A stretch of DNA of 64,000 nucleotides. It comes from JAPLJM01 sp963708515 (GTDB taxonomy: Bacteria > Desulfobacterota > Syntrophia > Syntrophales > Fen-1087). Where the stretch lies: assembly GCA_963708515.1 (NCBI GenBank), contig CAVPSX010000022.1:62001-126000 (forward strand), read 5' to 3'. The position numbers and the translations under genes were made by a program. Positions 59,478-64,000 of the stretch are shown here, piece after piece; the stretch's first letter is position 1, and each line of letters begins with the position of its first letter. The notes under the pieces were generated by a model. That model ran no database searches and had not been told where the DNA came from. It saw only the letters and a program-made list of their open reading frames with translations.

Positions 59478-60644
59478 ATGAAAAAACGCGCATATCTCCT
59501 CCGTATAGTGATTTTCCTTACACTCGCGCTGCTGTTCATCGCATCGCATCTGGCCGCAGCCCCTTCTTCTTCAGAATCTCGCAATTCGATCAATGATGCG
59601 ACCCTGCGACTCGTGCAATTCTGCAATGATTCGAAAACGGGCTTCGACGAGCGCGACATCACGACGCTGGTGGACTATGTGTTGAGCACGAAAAGTGACA
59701 AGACGTTTGTTCTGCCGGAATCCAAGGGTTGTCCCGGAGCCTATCATGAATTTGACACGAAGATCGCCTTTCCGCGCTTCATGGAATATTCCTTCAACGC
59801 GCTCATCCCCTCGGTTGTCACAAGACCCTCTTCACTGCGATATTCCCTCTGGCGTGATCAGCAGGGCAAAGCCCAGCGCTTGCCAGACAGATGGGGACCT
59901 ATTCTCGATGCTGGAAAACCGTTGATCCTGCACGGGCTACAGCATGATTCGAACACTCCCGACCTCACAACCGGCGTCTATTATCAATACGATCTGAAGA
60001 GAACGCTCGTCCTGATCCATTACAAGGGGCGTCCGGTTCTGATCTCCATATCGAAGCAAATCGACAGGTCCAGGGTGGGAGAAAAAGGGTTTATTCTGGG
60101 CAATGACAGCGACTGGAGCTACTATTATTCGGGGGAACCGGGCTCTGCAAAGGCCGGCCTCGGCTGGGTGAAATCCTACATTTACGATTATTTTTCCGTT
60201 AACGTCTATGTGGAATCAGGCGCAACGCCCGTGAAGCTCCGGACCGGCGTCTTTCAATGGATCAGAGCCGGCTGGTCGGGAGTTAATTTTGTTCAGCCGA
60301 GTCATATTATCAAGGGCATGGAACGCTTTGCGCGCAACAACAATATCGTTCTGGAATCACCTCATCTGCCCGCTCCAAGCCATATTATCGCTGCCTCTCA
60401 GGGGCTTTTGAAGATGCCGTCCGGGGATTTAACAAGCAAATATCAACTGCTGCAGCAGGCGCGACGGGTGTCAGCCCTTCAGAGCGGTAAAATCAGCCAG
60501 TCAAAGACACGCGAACCGTTATCCTTTGACAGCACATCGAAAGAGCAAATGGTGGAAGAGCTGATGCTGGAGTACCTCAAGGGGGCCCTCGGAAGACCAA
60601 CCCCGCTTGGCCATACATGGATGAATCACCCCTCCTCGCTATGA
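59478..60644 (+). CDS. Exported protein, unknown
   Basis: 388 aa with a signal peptide (RIVIFLTLALLFIASHLAAA). The body has mostly beta-like segments (LVLIHYKGRPVLISISKQI, GSAKAGLGWVKSYIYDY), one Cys pair (FCND, KGC) and no family signature I recognise. The last codons overlap the carboxypeptidase gene start (ATGA), so it is probably part of a cell-envelope operon. Confidence 0.65.
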   Translation: MKKRAYLLRIVIFLTLALLFIASHLAAAPSSSESRNSINDATLRLVQFCNDSKTGFDERDITTLVDYVLSTKSDKTFVLPESKGCPGAYHEFDTKIAFPRFMEYSFNALIPSVVTRPSSLRYSLWRDQQGKAQRLPDRWGPILDAGKPLILHGLQHDSNTPDLTTGVYYQYDLKRTLVLIHYKGRPVLISISKQIDRSRVGEKGFILGNDSDWSYYYSGEPGSAKAGLGWVKSYIYDYFSVNVYVESGATPVKLRTGVFQWIRAGWSGVNFVQPSHIIKGMERFARNNNIVLESPHLPAPSHIIAASQGLLKMPSGDLTSKYQLLQQARRVSALQSGKISQSKTREPLSFDSTSKEQMVEELMLEYLKGALGRPTPLGHTWMNHPSSL

Positions 60645-61852
60645 AACCAAAGCGACTGATTGCCTACACGCTCACACTCTTGGCGCTTTTGATGGCCGGC
60701 TCCCCATTGCAGGCAACCGAGGAAACGACGCTCCGAAAGATCCGGAGCCTGGTCCAAAACGGATCGGTTATGCTGACGAGCGAAACCGGAGAGCGGCTCG
60801 TGTGGATCAACGCCGACAAGCGCTTTGTTCCGGCTTCAATCATCAAGATTGTCACCGCGATGATTGCAAGGGATCTCCTCGGAGACGAATTCCGATTTTC
60901 AACCGGGTTTTATACGAATGCACGGGGCGACCTGGCCATCAAGGGCTTCGGCGACCCTTTTCTGATTTCCGATGAAATCCGGATCATCGCTCAACAGCTC
61001 AGAAACAGCGGCGTCAGCCGGTTCAATCGGATCATGCTCGATCAATCGTACTTCGCCGAAGATCTTGCGATCCCAGGCCTTTCGAAGACCAGCAACCCCT
61101 ATGACGCTCTTAACGGCGCCCTCGTGGTTAATTTCAACACGATTCAAGTTCAAAAGAGGCTTTCCGGAAAAATTGTTTCCGCGGAACAGGAGACGCCCCT
61201 GACGCCGCTTGCCGCGGCAAAAGCAACTGCAATCGCTCGTGGAAAAACAGGGCGGATCAATCTCTCGGCAAATAAAGCCGATTGCAACCGGTATGCGGGG
61301 GAGCTGTTCGCTGCCATTTTCCGGGAGCAGGGCATCACGATCGCCCATGATGCGATCGGCGAGACGGCTGTCGATGCGGCATGGCAACTGCGCTATATGC
61401 ATCGGAATCCTCGCGCGTTGACCGATGTGCTTCACGGCCTGCTTCAATATTCGAACAATTTCATCGCCAACCAGATCTTTCTGGCTATCCCCCAGGCCTC
61501 GGATACCGCCACGCCGGCCTCGCTGCAGAAAAGCAGGCGGCTGTTCGAAAACCATATCCGCACCCGGCTCGATGTTGCCGACGGTGAATTGATCATGGTT
61601 GAAGGATCCGGTATCTCGCGCGGCAATCGCGTGACCGGCAATGTCATGATTTCGATTCTCGAACGATTCAAGCCCCACGCCGAGCTGCTGACACCTAAAG
61701 ACGGTCATCCGATCAAATCCGGAACGCTGACAGGCGTCTATAATTATGCCGGTTACATCAGGACCGGAAAGGGGTTGCGATCGTTTGTCATCATGCTCAA
61801 TCAGGGGAAAAACCATCGGGATGCCATTCTCGCATTGCTGACGAATTTTTAA
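60641..61852 (+). CDS. dacB: D-alanyl-D-alanine carboxypeptidase/endopeptidase (PBP4, S13)
   Basis: 403 aa from the ATG overlapping the upstream stop. Signal peptide, then the Ser-Lys motif PASIIKIV (SxxK), YSNNFIANQIF (SxN) and KSGTLTGV (KTG-like). It trims or cleaves peptidoglycan peptide cross-links in the periplasm. The third motif has Ser rather than Thr. Coupled to the upstream exported protein. Confidence 0.9.
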   Translation: MKPKRLIAYTLTLLALLMAGSPLQATEETTLRKIRSLVQNGSVMLTSETGERLVWINADKRFVPASIIKIVTAMIARDLLGDEFRFSTGFYTNARGDLAIKGFGDPFLISDEIRIIAQQLRNSGVSRFNRIMLDQSYFAEDLAIPGLSKTSNPYDALNGALVVNFNTIQVQKRLSGKIVSAEQETPLTPLAAAKATAIARGKTGRINLSANKADCNRYAGELFAAIFREQGITIAHDAIGETAVDAAWQLRYMHRNPRALTDVLHGLLQYSNNFIANQIFLAIPQASDTATPASLQKSRRLFENHIRTRLDVADGELIMVEGSGISRGNRVTGNVMISILERFKPHAELLTPKDGHPIKSGTLTGVYNYAGYIRTGKGLRSFVIMLNQGKNHRDAILALLTNF

Positions 61853-61945
61853 GGGACAGGCCGGCCCATGCAGCAGCCTTTGCGCAGCTTTTTTCGGAGC
61901 CCTCATTTTCGGCTCATTGTTTGATTATTTTCGAAGACATGAATA

Positions 61946-62323
61946 ATGATTTACGGGATCCTTGCCGATATTGTTGTCCTCGCACATACTGCTTTCGTTC
62001 TTTTCGCCGTATTCGGGGGTTTTTTCGTTTTGCGCCGCCGGTGGTTGGCCTGGCTCCATATCCCGGCTGTCCTGTGGGCGACGCTCGTGGAGGCAGCCGG
62101 CTGGATCTGCCCGCTGACGCCGCTGGAAAACCTGCTGCGGCATCGCGCCGGGGAGCAAATGTATCAGTCCGATTTCATTGAACATTACATCATGCCGGTT
62201 CTTTATCCGGAGGCCCTCGCGCGGGAGCTCCAGGTTGCGCTGGGTCTCCTGGTCCTGTTCATCAATATCTCGGTTTATGCATGGATGTGGCACAGATCGA
62301 AAAAAGTATTTCACGATGCTTGA
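61946..62323 (+). CDS. DUF2784 membrane protein
   Basis: 125 aa, four predicted transmembrane helices. ADIVVLAHTAFVLFAVFGGF, WLAWLHIPAVLWATLVEAAGWICPLTPLEN and the DFIEHYIMPVLYP region are the recognisable DUF2784 pattern. No known function; sits ~80 bp before the exported methyltransferase gene. Confidence 0.88.
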   Translation: MIYGILADIVVLAHTAFVLFAVFGGFFVLRRRWLAWLHIPAVLWATLVEAAGWICPLTPLENLLRHRAGEQMYQSDFIEHYIMPVLYPEALARELQVALGLLVLFINISVYAWMWHRSKKVFHDA

Positions 62324-62404
62324 CGGCAGGAACGCCGCTTCCGGGGTGCATTGTTGCCAGGTGCGTTGCAACGCTGCGACAGAACACGGAGCAAGGAGGT
62401 TGCG

Positions 62405-63103
62405 ATGAATAAAAAATGGTTGTTTATCTGTGTGTCAATCCTGTTTCTTCCGCCTCTTGCACTGGCCGATGGCGCCTATCCGTCCAGGCGTGAAGCCATG
62501 GTCCGGACGCAGATCGCGGAACGGGGCATCAAAGACATGGCAACGCTTGAAGCAATACGCGTTGTGCCCCGGCATCTGTTCGTCCCGCCGCACCTAACTG
62601 GCAGCGCCTATGAAGACAGGCCCCTGCCCATCGGTTACGGGCAGACCATTTCACAGCCTTATATCGTCGCCTATATGACGGAGCTCGTCCGGCCGCGGAC
62701 AGGCCACAAGGTTCTGGAGATCGGCGCCGGCTCAGGTTATCAGGCCGCCATTCTAGCGCAAATCGTCAAACAGGTCTACACAATCGAGATCGTTCCGGAA
62801 CTGGGCCATGACGCCCGCGAGCGCCTGCATAAGCTGGGATACCGTAACGTCCTGGTGCGCGTGGCCGACGGCTATGACGGCTGGCCCGAGCAGGCCCCTT
62901 TTGACGCCATCATTGTGACCGCCGCCGCGGACTACATCCCGCCGCCGCTGATCCGTCAGCTCAAGGACGGCGGCCGTATGGTCATCCCTGTGGGCTCTCC
63001 CTTCCTCGTGCAGACGCTCATGTTGGTGGAAAAAGACAAGGGAAACGTCAAAACAACGAGCCTGGTGCCTGTTCGCTTCGTTCCTTTCAGGAGAGGACCG
63101 TGA
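62405..63103 (+). CDS. pcm: Exported protein-L-isoaspartate O-methyltransferase
   Basis: 232 aa from an ATG following AAGGAGGTTGCG. A clear signal peptide (WLFICVSILFLPPLALA then DG) precedes a complete PCMT domain: VPRHLFVPP, GYGQTISQPYIVAYMTEL, motif I KVLEIGAGSGYQAAIL, VYTIEIVPEL, and PIGYGQ. It repairs isoaspartyl residues using SAM. The secreted location is odd since SAM is cytoplasmic. Confidence 0.9.
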   Translation: MNKKWLFICVSILFLPPLALADGAYPSRREAMVRTQIAERGIKDMATLEAIRVVPRHLFVPPHLTGSAYEDRPLPIGYGQTISQPYIVAYMTELVRPRTGHKVLEIGAGSGYQAAILAQIVKQVYTIEIVPELGHDARERLHKLGYRNVLVRVADGYDGWPEQAPFDAIIVTAAADYIPPPLIRQLKDGGRMVIPVGSPFLVQTLMLVEKDKGNVKTTSLVPVRFVPFRRGP

Positions 63104-63218
63104 TCCTGTCTGCGGGTGTGACAATGGTCCCGCTGACTGCTTCGATGTGGCGGCGTGTGCAGAGAGCGGTGGCGGCTTGGAACTTTAACGAAAGCGCCCC
63201 GGTTCACGGAGCGGCGTT

Positions 63219-64000
63219 ATGAATATCAGGTCGAACTTCGCGCTCGGGCTGCTTTCGGCGGCGGCGATCGCCTTTCAACTGGCGCTCATGCAGATCCTCG
63301 CGATCACGCAATGGCATCATTTCGCCTACATGATCATCTCCTTGGCGCTGCTGGGTTTCGGCGCGGCGGGAACCTGCCTGGCTTTGTTCCGGAAGACCCT
63401 GACCGCCCGTTTCGATAGAATCTTTCCCGCCCTGATGTTTCTGTGCGGAATCACCATGGCCGCCGCCGTCGGCCTATCGCAGCATCCCACAGTCCGTTTT
63501 GACTCCTACTTGCTGTTCACGGGCGTCTTCCATGCAGGCCGGTTGTTGCTGACCTATGCCATTTTTTTTATTCCTTTTTTCCTGGCGGCCCTGGCCATCG
63601 GGATGGCCTTTACTAAATACAGCCATCGTATCGGCATGCTGTATTTCTGGAATTTGGCCGGTTCCGGCGCGGGCGGCTTGCTCGCGCTTGGCCTGATGTG
63701 GCTATTCCCGCCCAACGAAATCCCGGCGATTCTGGCGCTGATTCCGGTGTTGTCGGGCCTTCTGGCCATGCCCGGAAAACCCGGCGCACCGCTTTGGATC
63801 GCAGCGATCTTCTCGTTCATTTCTACAACAACGGCGATCCTGTACCCTCCTGTGCTGATTCCTTCTGAATTTAAAAGCTTGAGCCGGGCTATGCAGCTCC
63901 CCTATGCGCAGACGACGCCGGGACAAAACAGCCCATATGGCTTCATGCAGGTTTTTTCGTCGCCGGCATTGCGTTATGCGCCCGGGCTCAGCCTGACCTA
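63219..64000 (+). CDS. Multi-pass membrane protein, spermidine-synthase-like, 3' truncated
   Basis: 260 residues visible, running off the right edge. Six to seven transmembrane helices: FALGLLSAAAIAFQLALMQI, FAYMIISLALLGFGAAGTCL, LLTYAIFFIPFFLAALAIGM, YFWNLAGSGAGGLLALGLMW and more. The start resembles large bacterial membrane proteins whose C-terminus is a spermidine-synthase/methyltransferase domain. The catalytic part lies beyond the window, so this is only likely. Confidence 0.65.
   Translation, partial: MNIRSNFALGLLSAAAIAFQLALMQILAITQWHHFAYMIISLALLGFGAAGTCLALFRKTLTARFDRIFPALMFLCGITMAAAVGLSQHPTVRFDSYLLFTGVFHAGRLLLTYAIFFIPFFLAALAIGMAFTKYSHRIGMLYFWNLAGSGAGGLLALGLMWLFPPNEIPAILALIPVLSGLLAMPGKPGAPLWIAAIFSFISTTTAILYPPVLIPSEFKSLSRAMQLPYAQTTPGQNSPYGFMQVFSSPALRYAPGLSLT

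Overview
The window looks like a chromosomal segment of an anaerobic, probably syntrophic, deltaproteobacterium (Desulfobacterota, perhaps Syntrophales-like). Supporting this are the many acyl-CoA genes, an ADP-forming-type acyl-CoA ligase, lone Fe-S and cytochrome b redox subunits, KamA-type radical SAM chemistry and two likely selenocysteine UGA codons. The assignment rests on gene content only; there is no rRNA or tRNA gene. No prophage, IS element or CRISPR array was seen.

Layout. 1-4.75 kb: the end of an endonuclease III-like gene, a perfect 16-bp parS centromere site, then a leftward fatty-acid cluster (SDR, APH-type kinase, ACAD10/11-type acyl-CoA dehydrogenase, histidine phosphatase) whose three gaps each hold a copy of a ~160-bp palindromic repeat (family I). 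4.9-17.3 kb: housekeeping and acyl-CoA genes (5'-nucleotidase, permuted acyl-CoA ligase, RlmL-like methyltransferase, murI, double-length thyX, HD protein, enoyl-CoA hydratases, thioesterase) plus two tiny Cys-rich paralogues, the second frameshifted. 17.3-37.1 kb: a more AT-rich accessory stretch with decayed genes (class III cyclase, HepT toxin), a CDF metal exporter, an RND pump, a tryptophanase-like lyase, methyltransferases and an ArsR-led metal/stress cluster. A second dispersed repeat (family II) occurs only here, and family I is absent from it.

37.2-47.6 kb: an acyl-CoA synthetase, an inactive-looking SGNH protein, groES-groEL, a HybA-like Fe-S protein with a cytochrome b, a peroxiredoxin, a YjbQ protein and a seven-bladed RCC1-repeat lipoprotein. 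47.9-56.5 kb: a phospholipase B-like lipoprotein, a PRXL2/SelU-like peroxiredoxin with an in-frame UGA and a SECIS-like hairpin, a protease-fold protein without its catalytic His, and a leftward cluster of lysine 2,3-aminomutase-like KamA, two D-Ala-D-Ala-ligase-like ATP-grasp enzymes and a GNAT acetyltransferase. 56.9-64 kb: mutM, an RNase Z-like hydrolase, lipoproteins, a PBP4-type carboxypeptidase, DUF2784, an exported PCMT and a truncated spermidine-synthase-like membrane protein.

The strongest leads are the selenoprotein candidates (50.29 kb and 35.43 kb, both with AGG-type apical loops downstream of UGA), the KamA/ATP-grasp/GNAT cluster, the perfect parS and the two repeat families with non-overlapping distributions.
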